Of a stretch of 64,000 nucleotides of DNA, positions 32,465 through 44,600 are shown piece by piece (the stretch's first letter is position 1; the number at the start of each line of letters is the position of its first letter). Source of the stretch: Campanula takesimana (Eukaryota > Streptophyta > Magnoliopsida > Asterales > Campanulaceae); the NCBI GenBank assembly GCA_026119855.1, contig JAOWBW010000016.1, forward strand, positions 806,001-870,000. Reading direction: 5' to 3'. The notes under the pieces are model-generated. The model was not told the DNA's origin and did no database searches. It saw only the letters and a program-made list of their open reading frames with translations. Both the position numbers and the translations under genes were made by a program.

Positions 32465-33977
32465 CAGGGGCGTATCCACGCTTAAGAGGGAGGGGCCCAC
32501 TGACCCCCTGACTTTTGTGTTTTTATCAAATTAGTCCTTGTATTTTTTGGAATTAGTTACTTAGCCCCTTTAAAAAATACAGTTGACCACCCTGAAAAAA
32601 TACAGCTGACTCCCCTCAAAAATTGTAATTACCCTCATATATAAGCTGAATTTCTATTCCTAGGGAGAAAGAGATCAGTTTTTTCTTTTTTCTTTTTTCT
32701 TTTTACGATGATTGAGAGCGGAGTGGCCGCATCACGCATCCACGACAGTCGAACAGTTTATTTCTTCTACTCTTCTCTCACTCGCCAATTATCCATTACC
32801 TCTTATTCAAATCTTAAAGCCATCAAACTTAAATCCCTAATTTTCTTAACCCAAAACAGAATTAGGGCTATAGTTTTGGAACCCTTTCCAATTGAAATTG
32901 AATCAATTGGTTGAGTTGCTGTACTTGATTTAATTTTATTTGGTAGAGGTGAACCCAACGGTGAACTTGAATGAGGTGTTATTTTTTATATCATGTGAAT
33001 CTGAATGAGTTATCTGAATTTGTCATTGTTTAATTGGATGAGTTTTCTGAATTCTTCAATATTTGATTTGATTTCAAATTAAAATATTTTCTTTTTGAAT
33101 GAGTTGTAATTAATACAGTAGGATAATTTTATCGGTTTTTCTAACATGTGCCCTTAGGACACATGTTAAGTGATTTAAATAAGGAAATCGAAGTGTTTAT
33201 TAAACTTGCTTTAACTCATTCATTTCCATAATTAACAAAATATATTGTTTATATATGTAAACTTAAATATTTATGGAAGCATATAAAAGTGTTGAATTCC
33301 ATATTTAAATCGCTTAACATGTGCCCTTAGGGCACACGTAATTTTATTTGCAAAAGGTGAGCTTGTTGAAACAAATAATAGGTTTTTGTTAGAGCAATAC
33401 AATCTCCAACTTTTTTATTGAAATGTTATTATACCATTGTACATTTAAATCCCTTCACCTTTTTTACAACAAACATTAACATTGCGTTTTTTTTCCCCCT
33501 TCAAATTCAGTTTTAAATTTTGAGTGTTGTTGATCTAAGTCAAAATGTGTCACTCAGCACTTTAGCTTCAAAATCCAACTAGTATATTTATCATTCTTAG
33601 ATCATGCACAATGAGAGATTTTTGAATACTTTTTATTTTTATGACAAAACATAGTTTTTTGTCATTGTGAAAGATTTTAAAGAGCTCTTTGCTTATTTTC
33701 TTTAATAAGGGGACCATTTGTGTGCTCAAATTTGAACCACACAGAAAAATTAGGTTTTATATGTTTTGTTGTTTATTTTCTTTAATTGTGAGATCTTAAT
33801 TTTTCATCATGTCTTCTTGCCTTTTCACCATTCCTTTCACACACGGCAACGAGAAACTTAAAGGGCATGGGTAAGTTCTAACCCGCACAAAACGCGTTAC
33901 TTTTAACTTCAAAGTCTCGCTGTTGATCATATTTAAAATTTGACCCCCCCCCACTCTGAATCCTAGATACGCCACTG
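32465..33977. mobile_element. 1.5-kb non-autonomous hAT-like element inside the LTR
   Basis: Exact 8-bp duplication AACGGCAA (32457-32464, 33978-33985). Terminal repeats CAGGGGCGTATCCACG and, inverted, CAGTGGCGTATCTAGG. No transposase; a 68-codon frame at 32708-32914 has no recognised domain. A further inverted-repeat unit lies inside at 33142-33340. Confidence 0.9.
33142..33340. repeat. Inverted-repeat unit nested in the hAT-like element
   Basis: ACATGTGCCCTTAGGACACA at the left is repeated inverted at the right (CTTAACATGTGCCCTTAGGG), followed by shared ATTTAAAT words. The 9-bp TAATTTTAT occurs just outside on both sides (about 33125 and 33341), which would fit a MULE-like target duplication; the exact ends are unclear. 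Confidence 0.6.
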
Positions 33978-34436
33978 AACGGCAAGTTTGACCCAGTTTT
34001 GTGCAGAAAGACAGAAAACGTGTGGGGAAAAACAACTCCTTGCGAGAGTTGTATTTTGGGACTCCTTATGTCTTCAGGGTTAGGATATGACTAGTATAAA
34101 TAGATGCTATCATCCTAACATAAAAAAATGATGATTCGTTGAAGATTGCTCAAAGAAGTTCAATAATTCTAGATCTAGGGTTTTAGCACAGTCAGGAATT
34201 TTGTGACCAAAATTCGTGCTAGCATAGATTAGTGTGATCTTGTAAACGTTTCTCCGGATTGAAAATAATATTCTCTCCCCTTCTCGTGGATGTAGCCAAG
34301 TTGGTGAACCACGTAAATTTGTGTTCTTGTGATTGCTTGCTTTTTCCATCAAGTCTTGTTCATTGCTCTAACAAGTGGCACCAAAGCTTTGGTTTGTGGT
34401 TAGAGATTCAGGGATTCCGCTGCAGAGAACGAGAAG

Positions 34437-37400
34437 ATGGGTCAAGGAGCATATTCGATCGACAAGTTCAATGGGAAGAATAGTTTTTCTCTCTGGCAGA
34501 TCAAGATGAAGGCTTTGTTGATAGACAAAGATTTATGGGAACCGTTGGAGATTGCAATCAGGGATCGTAAGGACCCCAAGGGTAAGGCAATCGAAAGTGA
34601 ATCTACCCCTGCGGTAGAATTGGCAGGGAAGGATAAACAAACAGCAGCGAAGGAGGCAGCAGCGTTGAAAAAGTTAGATCAGAAGGCTCATGCCAAGATC
34701 ATCAGACAGTTGGATGATGAGATTCTAACCAATGTTGCAGGAACAGACTCCGGAAGTGATATTTGGTTAAAGATGAAAGATATGTATACAGTTTTCTAAA
34801 AGACCTCTGTCTAGGCCGCCTAGGCGCTAGGCGTTCATGAAACGCCTAAATCATGTCTAGGATATTATAACTATTTTTGAATTCTCGGCCCCGCCTAAGC
34901 GCTGCTGCGGCGCCTAGCGACCGCCTAGCGCTTTTTAGAACCTTGTATGTACATGACACGTTCATTGACCAACAAATTATACCTGAAGAAGAAGTTGTAT
35001 GATTGTCGTATGACAGAAGATATGCCCATTAATGATCATCTTGATAGATTTACGTCTGCATTACTTGAACCGCGTAATATAGGAGTTATTGTGGATGACG
35101 AGGATGCAGCCTTGCAGCTTTTAGTATCTTTACCTATGTCTTATGAACATTATGTATATTCGTTCATAAATCATAAAGATGGTATCACTCTAGAGGAAGT
35201 GAAAATTTCTCTCAAGATGAGGGAGCTACGCCGAAAGGTGAGTGGGAATGGGGGCATATACCCAGTCATCAGGTTTGGTTGCTAGTAGTAGTAATAAGGG
35301 TTCTAGTGGAAAGAAGAACAATAAAGGTAATTCTTCACACAAGAGGGGTCCAAAACCTGGGGATGTCTGTAATTTCTGCAAGGAGAATGGGCACTGGAAA
35401 TTCGATTGTCCAAAAAAGAAGCGATGCGAGGTACCAGTCAGAGCAGAGGCCATAGTGGCCAAGGGTAGCAGTTCAGATGATGATTATGCTCTAGTTACAT
35501 CATAATCAGCACGCACGTCCAATGCGTGGATTCTTGATTCAGGAGCTTCTTACCATATCAGTCCTAGGAGAGAATGGCTTACTGATTACAGGCAGATAGA
35601 TGGCGGTGATATAAGCATGGCCAACAGTGCAGTCTGCAAGGTTGTCGGTATTGGTTCGATCAAGGTCAGGACTCATGATGGTAGGTTTGTCACTTCGAAC
35701 GAGGTTCGACACGTTCTGCTTTTGATGAAGAATATGATTTCTCTTAGTCAACTAGACAGCAAAGGGTTCAGTTTCAAAGGTAAAGGTGGAGCAGTCAGTG
35801 TGTGTAACGGTTCAGAAGTGGTGCTGAGAGGCCTTAAGCGGGGCTCCTTGTATTTCCTTCAAGGACGGACGCTTGCAGGGTCAGCTATGGTTGCATCATC
35901 AGAAGTGAACGAGGGAGATATGTCTAAGCTGTGGCACATCAGGCTCGGGCACATGAGCATTCGTAGGATGCAAGAGTTGGCTAAAATGGATCTTATGTGT
36001 GTCCATAAGATCAAGGATCTTAAATTTTGTGAGCATTGTGTGCATGCTAGGGAAGATGAAGCGTAATAGTTTTCCCAAGGGCATACATAACACAAAAGAC
36101 GTTCTGGATTACATTCATTCAGATTGTTGGGGACCTTCACGTCAGGACTCACTAAGGGGGCATAGATATTTCTTGTCTATGGTTGATGATTATTCGAGGA
36201 AGACTTAGGTGATTATCATGAAACACAAGAATATGAGGCTCTAAGGAATTTCAAGGATTGGAAGACGTTAGTGGAGAATCAGACAGGGAAGAAGATCAAG
36301 AAGCTTCAGACAGATAATAGTTTGGAGTTCTGCAATACTGAGTTTGGTGCGTTGTGCAGAGAGGTGGAGATTTTCAGACATCTCACCATTAGAGGTACGC
36401 CACAACAGAATGGTGTGGCAGAGCGCATGAATCAGACATTGCTTGCGAGGGCGAGGTGCATGCTCTCCAATGCAGGGTTGTCTAATGGTTCTGGGCAAAA
36501 GTGGTTAGTACAACATGTAACTTGATTAATCGTGGACCTCACACCGGTATTGGCCCCAGAGTTCCCCATGAGGTATGGACTGGTAAGCCTGTTGATTATT
36601 CTATTTTAAGAGCTTTTGGGTGTACTACTTATTATCATGTGGATGATGGGAAGTTAGAACCTAGAGCTAGAAAAGGAGTATTCATGGGGTATGGGGATGG
36701 TGTCAAGGGGGGTAATTATCAGTAGGAACGTCATATTTTATGAGAATTTCTGTTATTAACCCTATTATGAGATCTACGATTGTTTTGAGTATTGGCGGTG
36801 TTGATAAACAGGTGGAGCAACAAGATACTGAAGAGTTCATTGTCCCACAGTCAGATGTTGATCAGGATCCACCAACAGAGACAGAGACTGAAGCACCAGA
36901 AAGTTCAAGTTCAGTTCCCGATGAACATGGGTTAGCACAAGGAAGGTTTAGAAGAGATAATTTCAAGAAGCCTTCAGAGAGGTATGGATTTGAAGACATT
37001 GTGTCTTATGCACTACAGGTTGCTAAGGAAGTAGAGCCCGATCTTACGGAACCTTCTACTTTCAAGGAAGCAGTTACATGTTCAGAGTCATCTCAGTGGT
37101 ATGCGGCTATGGGTGATGAGATGGAGTCTCTTCACAAGAATCAGACTTGGGAGTTGACCAAAAGGCCAGAAGGTAGAAAGATTGGGACTTTTAAGTGGAT
37201 CTTCAAGAAAAATGAAGGGATGTCACCGGCAGATAAGTATAAAGCTCGCGTTGTTGCAAGGGGTTTCACACAGAGAGAAGGGGTGGACTACAATGAGATC
37301 TTTTCACCAGTAGTCAGACACACTTCGATCAGAGTGTTGCTAGCAATAGTAGCACAAAGGGATTTGGAGCTTGAGCAACTAGACGTCAATACAGCTTTCT

Positions 37401-38495
37401 TGTATAGAGAGTTGGAGGAAGAGATATACATGACACAGCCGGAAGGATTCCAAGTTCCTGGTAAGGAAGATTATGTTTGTACGTTGAAGAAGTCCTTGTA
37501 TGGACTTAAACAGTCGCCTAGGCAATAGTACAAGAGGTTTGACAGCTATATGACAAAGATTGGATACACAAGGAGCCCGTATGATTGTTGTGTGTGTCAC
37601 AATAAGTTGGTAGGTGAGTCGTACATCTATTTGGTTCTCTATGTAGATGATATGTTAATAGCAGCAGTCAAGAAGTCAGAGATTCAGAAGCTGAAAGGCT
37701 TATTGTCCGCAGAGTTTGAGATGAAGGATCTGGGTAGCGCGAAGAAAATTCTGGGTATGGAGATTTATAGAGACGGAGCCAAACGAAAACCGTTCTTATC
37801 CCAGAAAGGTTATATCAAGAAAGTTTTAGAGACGTTTGGTATGTCAACAGCTAAGGCTATAGATACTCCGAGTGCAGCGAATGCACGGTTGTAAGTCGCG
37901 TTTGGGCCCAAGTCGGTTGAGGAGAAAGAGTATATGGCTCGAGTACCCTATGCTAGTGCAGTTGGTAGTTTGATGTATAATATGGTGTGCACTAGGCCGG
38001 ATCTTACACAAGCATTTAGTGTTGTTAGTCGGTTCATGGGTAATCCGGGTAAGGAACATTGGCAGGCTGTGAAGCGGATCTTTAGGTATCTTCGGGGTAC
38101 CAGTGACATCGGTCTCATCTATGGAGGTGGAGCAGAATGTGCAGTCGAGGGGTTCTCAGATTCTGACTATTCGGGTGATGTTGATACAAGAAGATCGATG
38201 ACCGAATATGTATTCACGCTTGGTGGGTCAGTTGGAAGGCTACATTGCAGACGACGGTGACGTTGTCTACAACAGAAGCAGAATACTTGGAATTGACAGA
38301 GTCCCCTAAGGAAGGAATATGGTTGAAGGGATTGATCAGCGGTCTTGGGATATATCAGGATCATACTATTATTTATTGTGATAGTTTGAGCGCGATTTGT
38401 TTGGCCAAGGATCAAGTTCATCATGAGAGGACCAAGCACATTGATGTCAGATATCATTTCCTAAGGGATGAGAAACGTGTAAAGGTGAAGAAGGT
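34437..38495 (+). pseudogene. Third copia element gag-pol, decayed
   Basis: Plus-strand pieces in order: gag (MGQGAYSIDKFNGKNSF at 34437; interrupted at 34789), CCHC knuckle (CNFCKENGHWKFDC), protease (WILDSGASYHIS), integrase with broken frames (35617-36725), RT (QLDVNTAFLYRE, YVDDMLIAA) and RNase H (STTEAEYLELTES, HERTKHIDVRYHFL). Several stops and frameshifts (near 35285, 35504, 36064, 36208, 37528, 37894, 38260) make it non-functional. The 3' tail of RNase H, the polypurine tract and the first bases of the LTR are deleted, so coding text runs directly into LTR at about 38500. Confidence 0.9.
34789..34945. mobile_element. 157-bp hAT-like MITE inside copia gag
   Basis: Termini CAGTTTTCTAAAAG and, inverted, CAAGGTTCTAAAAA. 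The 8-bp duplication is TATGTATA/TATGTACA. CCGCCTAGGCG words place it with the 11132 family. It interrupts gag after WLKMKDMY. Confidence 0.85.
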
Positions 38496-38499
38496 AGGG

Positions 38500-39133
38500 A
38501 CAGAGCAGAAGATAAGACAAAGAAGGAGAAAAATGGCCTTTACACGAGTCGTGCAGCAGCGCACGAGTCGTGTAAGGCAGATTGAAGTCTACACGAGTCA
38601 TGCAAGGCTGAGAATCAGAAAGGGATAAAATCTACACGACTCATGCACTGGTACATGAGTCGTGCACAACAACAAAGGCTGAAATTCAGAAAGGGTGAAA
38701 ACTTACAAGACTCGTGCACTGGTACACGAGTCGTGTATAACGGCAAGTTTGACCCAGTTTTGTGCAGATAGACAGAAAACGTGTGGGAAAAACAACTCCT
38801 TGTGAGAGTTGTATTTTGGGACTTCTTATGTCTTCAGGGTTAGGATATGACTAGTATAAATAGATGCTATCATCCTAATATAAAAAGATGATGACACATT
38901 GAATATTGCTCAGAGAAGATCAGTAATTCTAGATCTAGGGTTTTAGCACAGTCAGGAATTTTGTGACCAAAATTCGTGCTAGCATAGATTAGTGTGTTCT
39001 TGTAAACGTTTCTCCAGATTGATAATAATATTCTCTCCCCTTCTCGTGGACGTAGCCAAGTTGGTGAACCACGTAAATCCGTGTTCTTGTGATTGCTTAC
39101 TTTTTCCATCAAGTCTTGTTCATTGCTCTAACA
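38500..39133 (+). repeat. 3' LTR of the third copia, 5' end deleted
   Basis: About 630 bp matching the 5' LTR from ACAGAGCAGAAG to CATTGCTCTAACA, without the hAT insert, so the insert came after integration. It holds the CACGAGTCGTG palindrome cluster at about 38538-38740 and a TATA box at about 38853. Many substitutions against the 5' LTR show greater age than the Ale-like element. Confidence 0.9.
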
Positions 39134-39139
39134 ACTAAT

Positions 39140-40231
39140 TGAATATCCCGATAAATTGCACCATTTTATGTTTTTATAGAAAAGTGTATATACTTCCTCC
39201 GTCTAGCTCCGTCGCATCAGAAATGAGACCTTTCTCTTTTAGTCCAAAATAAAAATATTTTAATATACTTATATTCATTCTAGCTCACCATTTAACCTTA
39301 CTCATTCTCTCTCTTCATTTTTCACCACTCAATTTATTCAATCAACACTTACTTTTTTTCTACCACCGATATATCACTTTATCTTAATTATTGTTCGCAC
39401 TCCTTAAGTCCTACTTGTGCTGGGATGAAAATAGTATAATCTAAAATATTGTGAGTGAGAAATGAGTTTTGAGTATAATGATTTGAGAATAATATTCATA
39501 ACATAAATGTGTGTGAGTATAACACGTGGAATAAAATATATACAAAAAAAAATAAAAAATACTAGGGGCACAAAAATTCACAAAATTCTAAGTGTAATGA
39601 TTTAACATAAAATTTTGAGGGAAACTAGTTCCTCCATAAGTTATAAAAATTCTTGTTTTTATATAGGGTTTAAGATTTAGGGTTTAAGGGTGCTACTAAT
39701 ATTAAAAATTGACCTTTTATAACTTATGGAGATAATAGTTTCCCTCAAAACTTACTCATGATTTAATTGGTGTTTTTAATTAGAGTGTGACGTATCTATT
39801 GTCTATTAGCGATGCAACCAATAAAATATCGTCACCTCATGTTGTGAGCAAGATTTTGTGAGATTATTTTGTGCCCCTAGCATTGCTCCTAATAAATAGT
39901 CTCATCTCCCTTTTTAATTTGTCTCAAAATGAAAAAAAAAAAAAATCAAAGATAAAGGCTTCATAATCATAAAATTTCTAAAACTTATAATGTAACCTTG
40001 TGTTTGAAAAGTCTAGCGGGACTATTATTTTGACAGTGAGTGAGTAATATATTACATACGAAGCGAATGGGAAGGCTTACTTGACCCATTCAATATAGTT
40101 GCCTTATATATTAGTCCTACATTATACATACATAAATAATCATTCTATAGTTACATAAAATCGAGATGGCACAACAACTGCTCAACTGCTCTTCCGGTCA
40201 ATTCGGTCCGTCCCCGTGGTGGTTATTCGTG
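39140..40231. other. Intergenic region with two foldback elements, downstream of DCL4
   Basis: 39613-39750 has inverted ends TTTTGAGGGAAACTAGTTCC / ...TAGTTTCCCTCAAAA; a partial relative lies in the inverted-repeat loop near 14710. 39197-39437 has CTTCCTCCGTC- and GGGATGAAAATAGTA-like ends, probably an old Stowaway-type element. No gene seen. Confidence 0.5.
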
Positions 40232-41610
40232 TTATTCCTCTACATATCCCAGCTGCTTCAAGTACCAAACAGCCCCTTCAGCTGCATTTTCCGCTGCATC
40301 CTTCTTTTTCAATTTAGGATCCCCTATAGCCTCCAAGATTGTATTTGAGGCATCTTCTATCTCTACAACTGCCTTGTACATAAATCTGCGTGGGCCCAAC
40401 AATCAGTAGTCGCAAGAAGATTTTTTAAAAAGAAATTGCAAAATCTTTTCAGCGTAAAACAACGAAAATCATTGGTACAAGCAGTGTATGAACAAGTAAA
40501 GCATGTTCCTAGCAACAAGTTGAAAAGTCAATTCTCAAACATATTATGGGACGGAGGATAACCCAATATTCCACTAATAATAGAAACCTCCCAAACTGAC
40601 ATCAAAGTTCCCAAAATGTTTTATATGTGCTATCATCATCTCATAAATCTATTAAAATTAGTAACAGGAACAGTAAGAACATAAGTAGAAGGAAAATAAT
40701 TTGAACTTACTCTTTCAAGTGGCTTGGTCCCGTCTCCTGGCAACATTCAAGGAGTGGTGGTTTCCAACAGTTGGCAGCACATAGTTCATACAAATGTGAT
40801 TTTGCTGTTATCCTACGCGGACCACCTAAAATATTTGGTTTAAGGTGAGAGCACGTTAGAGAAGACACATAGTAATGACATACTCTCTAAGTCCCGGAAA
40901 GATAGTCCCATTCGACTTCATATGGTCAACACAAATGAACTACATATATTGATGTCAATCAAATCATTGTTCTCCCCCGTCCCAAGATGAATGTCCCAAA
41001 AAAAAATAATCAAAATTGCTCTTGATCAAGAGCAAATTTGAATTTTTTCGGACATTCATTTATGGACAAAGGTAGTAATTGATAATGCATTAAGTGATTT
41101 ATCATTAACAATTTTTAAATTTTCATTGCGATAATTAGTTGAAATTAATGTTTGGTCAAAGTTCACTTCTGTTGACCATAAAAGTCAAATGAGACTATCT
41201 TTCCGGGACAGAGGGAGTACGCCTCAAATAAATTACCTTTGGTCTTTGAATAACCATTACAGCTATTATTTTCAACTGTCTCCTTAGAGTGGCACCCTGA
41301 AGACTCGCATTGAGATGTGGACTGTCTTACAGGTCTAATACTGGGTTCAGTACTTTTTGTTGCGACAACATTTTCTGCGCCCACACTTTTAAAGCCATTT
41401 CCAATGGAAGGTTCCTGAAGCTTTAAGTTCTCAAATTGGTTAACAAGGGAAGGTTTAGTATCCAAGGGATTCTCATCATAACCAATCAGTTTTGCTTCCA
41501 TCTTCTGGCTCGACTTCAAAACTTCCTCCAATGATTTCGCCTTAGTTTTATAGCCTTGAGCCTGCATTTTAATAAACAGATGAACACATGAGATAGCTGA
41601 GAGAGGGGGG

Positions 41611-41645
<35 letters not shown>

Positions 41646-44600
41646 TTGTACCTTCAATTCAGAACATATTTGTTTGGCAGCCATCCTTTTGGCAGCTTTT
41701 TTGTTGACATTGGCAGCAAAAGCAGTTGAAGAAACACCTTTTCCTTTAACTCTCCCTTCAACTAAAAACTTTCTATCCTTCTTTACTGACGGAAATTTCA
41801 GATTCCAGTCATAAAATTGACAAAGTTCTTGAAGTTCCCTAATGGGATTAAGCTGCATACCAGAAAATTTCATCACTGGTTCCAAGAAAGAGAGCATTCT
41901 TTTCCAAACCAAGTCCAAATTGAACCCTGAATCCAAAAGAATAGCCCCAACACAAGATTCCACCACATCGCCAAGGGCCTGGGAAACAGTTTGATTATCC
42001 TTTAATTGAAATAGGGGGGAAAAACTAACGAAAAAGAACATTAAGGGTATTGAGATAATTGTTAAAGTAACTACCTTTGGACACGGAGCTGCTTCAATAA
42101 GACCTTTCTCGGATTTAGATAGTCCACTAAAGTTGGCATATTTATCAATGGACTCAAGGAGTCTAGTTTCGCCACAAAGTAAAAATTTATTGAAGGATTT
42201 TTTCACTGCTATATCAGCAAATGAATTATTGTTCACAGAAACGGACCTCAAATCTGTCAACTGACCAGGCGTCAATTTCGGATAAACTGAATATAAATAA
42301 GATGTGATCAAATAATCCAGGACCGCATCCCCAAGAAACTCCAATCTCTGATAACAGCCTCCACAATGACTATTATAAGAAGGATGGATAAACGCCTGCA
42401 AAAGCAGACCTTTGTGGCGAAACTGATAACCCAACAAATTTTCAAGGGCAGGAATGTCTATTTGGGTAGAAAGGGGCAGAAAAATAGTGCTGACAGAGCA
42501 AATATTTGTAATCTGTGAGGCCTTAAAGTCAACATGGATACCAAACCATTTTAAAAATGCAGTTGCTGCTTTGAAGCCACTGTCAACTATGAATGCTCCA
42601 ACTAGGGCTTCAACTACGTCCGCGACGGTTTTCTTATGCAGCCAATGATGACCTTTGCTGCATTTAATTTCGGAATTTGAATAGGTTTCGTGATTTTTCT
42701 CTTTTGAAGAATGAATGCTCAGTTTTGTTTCATCGGTACATATTACTTTGCATTGCCTTCCCAGAGCAAAGAATTGGCAGGGATCAAATGACTGGTCACG
42801 TACATATACCTGGAATATAAATAGAATAACCATGATGTTGTAAGTACTGTACTATAAAACAATTATCTTGAGATCAATTATCAGTCAAAAAAAAATTGTT
42901 TTAATAGGAAAGTTTTAGAAAATCCCATATATACTTTCAGGTGGAAGTAAGTTTTGAAGATACACAACCACGCGTTACTCTTGAAGTTAAGAGTTTTAAG
43001 AAATCAAAATTCGAACAGGCAACTCAGATCCTTGATGAAAACAAAAATGAATTACAGGTAGTGATTGACAAATTTTGGAGTCACGAAATATGACTTGTCA
43101 CAGCTTGGCGTACTAAAGTGCAATTAGTCCAACTATTTGCCACTCAGAATATTATCCAGAAACTAAACCACTTACATGCAAATTGCTTGATACGGCTAAC
43201 TTGAATAAATTTGAATTATTCACGATGTTAGAACGCCTTCCAGTCAGTTGTCCCTCGTCCAGGGCGCCGTGCGAAAGAAAAAGGCGTCTGCCCACAGCAA
43301 ATTTGAGGAATGCATCCCCAAGCACTTCGAGCCTTTCAAGAGAAAACCGCTCGTTGCATTTCTCAGTTGTAAGTGCTTCTAGAACCTGATAATTTATATA
43401 GCTTTAGAAACTTAACTATAATTAGGGGTCTAATTGGCCTGGCTCTGACAGCATCAAGTGAAAAGTCGAACAATAAAATAATACGCCCTCCGTCCCATAA
43501 TAATCTTCCCATTTGTACAGTTTGGGCTTAGAAGTGCATAAACAAAACATGGCTAGTGAAGCAAGTGTTCATATTCTTAAAAAGTTTGAATAGTCAAATG
43601 GGAAGATCAATTTGGAACGCAGGGAGTAAGCCTTACGCGATAAGCAGAAACTTCAGCTCCTTCAGGGAATGAAGCAGACAGCCTTTGTTTTAGTTCAACT
43701 GCAACAAGCAAACTTTCCAGACGATGCATAATGGATGGCAATAAAGATAGTGAACTACCGATATCTTTAGAAAAGCCAATTATCTTCAACTGACATATCT
43801 CAGGAGGTAACTCAATGAAGTGCTCTTCTTTATCACGGCTTTCTGTGTCAAACATTTATAAGTCCAAGAGATAATTAGTCATAAACAACGGAATATGGTC
43901 AACCAGTCAAGAGAGCATACATTAAACTCAAAAGTGAATACTCCGACAGTCGAGATAATTTCAATCGATGAGCAAGCCGACATTCTTACTGTGCTAATTT
44001 ATTCAAAATTACATGACCAAACCGACATTACTACTGATCAATGAAAAATAAGAGTTTGTTTCAGTAGAATGTCTCTGACGGCTGTTAAAGGCACTGAAAG
44101 CTCCAATTCGGCTCAAGCACTTTAATACACTGATTCCACATCAAACAGAGGTGGAAATCGAGTATGCCATAAGAGGCCACCTACTACCATTAGGCATCAG
44201 TATCATCAATACGCTACATAGGTAATCATAAAACCTACTCAGCATTTTGTTCTAAAGCAAAAGTGTAATGGAAATAATGATACTCCCTCTGTCCCGGAAA
44301 GTTAGTCCCGTTTTGACTTTTTACGATCAATACAAATGAACTTTGACCAAACATTCAAATTCCGAAAGTCTAAAAATTGTAATTGATAAATCATTAAGTG
44401 ATTAACCAATAAAAAAAATTATAATTTCATTGTGACCACTAAATTGACACCAATGTATGGACAAAGTTAACATGTGTTGACAAAAAAACATGGACAAACT
44501 TTCCGGTACAGAGGGAGTATTTATTTCAGAATGGCCGCAATAAGATTTAGGGATAAAACATGTTATAGCAATTTGCAACTTGAAATGTAACGGCTGAAAA

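Larger units (their letters stand above)
32147..34373 (+). repeat. 5' LTR of a third copia element, split by a hAT insertion
   Basis: It begins TGTTGGGATAATGC and ends CATTGCTCTAACA. Without the insert at 32465-33977 (plus its duplicated 8 bp) it is about 706 bp. A TATA box (AGTATAAATAGATGC) is near 34095. Repeated palindromic words (CACGAGTCGTG and variants) occupy 32266-32460. A flanking 5-bp duplication is nearly exact: AGTAA (32142) and ACTAA (39134). Confidence 0.85.

Noticed and set aside
32708..32914. 68-codon frame in the hAT-like element considered as a captured gene
   Set aside because: No recognisable domain and no splice context; coding status cannot be supported.
36740..37894. 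Third copia RT considered as possibly active
   Set aside because: Stops and frameshifts across the element, a gag insertion and loss of the polypurine tract make activity impossible.
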